From assembly GCA_014191535.1 (NCBI GenBank), contig BJHC01000053.1:1-8115 (forward strand): 8,115 bases of DNA, written 5' to 3'. Numbering within the stretch: position 1 is the first letter of the stretch; each line of letters begins with the position of its first letter. Both the position numbers and the translations under genes were made by a program. Origin of the DNA: Cyanobium sp. (lineage in GTDB: Bacteria; Cyanobacteriota; Cyanobacteriia; PCC-6307; Cyanobiaceae). Of this stretch, positions 6,101 to 8,115 are shown in pieces. The notes under the pieces were generated by a model that saw nothing but the letters and a program-made list of their open reading frames with translations, was not told where the DNA came from and made no database searches.

Positions 6101-8115
<2,015 letters not shown>

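Overview
The window looks like an ordinary chromosomal housekeeping region of a GC-rich picocyanobacterium of the Synechococcus/Cyanobium type. I infer this from the strongly GC-biased third codon positions, the gene neighbourhood (speE-speB, gcvT, aspS, a group 2 sigma factor, pyrG, queE), short intergenic gaps, and a sigma factor with the conserved cyanobacterial group 2 core. No mobile element, CRISPR array, rRNA or tRNA gene was seen.

Layout. Positions 1-900 hold the end of a probable spermidine synthase gene (speE) and a complete agmatinase-family gene (speB), overlapping as ATGA, so the two polyamine enzymes are probably translationally coupled. Positions 910-1648 are a two-gene island on the minus strand: a 77-residue cysteine/histidine-rich protein, likely zinc-binding, and downstream of it a stand-alone cyclic-nucleotide-binding-like domain with no DNA-binding domain. 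The second gene converges on speB with only 9 bp between the stops. A 140-bp divergent region (1649-1788) with a 15-bp near-palindrome separates the island from gcvT. The plus strand then carries gcvT (glycine cleavage T protein, photorespiration and one-carbon metabolism), aspS (aspartyl-tRNA synthetase), a group 2 sigma-70 factor, pyrG (CTP synthase) and the start of queE (7-deazaguanine biosynthesis), which overlaps pyrG by an ATGA and runs off the end.

The known genes serve central metabolism and gene expression. The less ordinary points are the two small minus-strand proteins, a 22-residue tandem duplication inside the sigma factor between regions 1.2 and 2, the near-palindromes upstream of gcvT and of the sigma gene, the coupled speE-speB pair (which could run spermidine synthesis through aminopropylagmatine), and a non-discriminating-type histidine in AspRS. 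I see no convincing undescribed multi-gene system. The best candidates for uncharacterised biology are the 77-residue Cys/His protein next to the lone cNMP-like domain, and the duplicated sigma factor.
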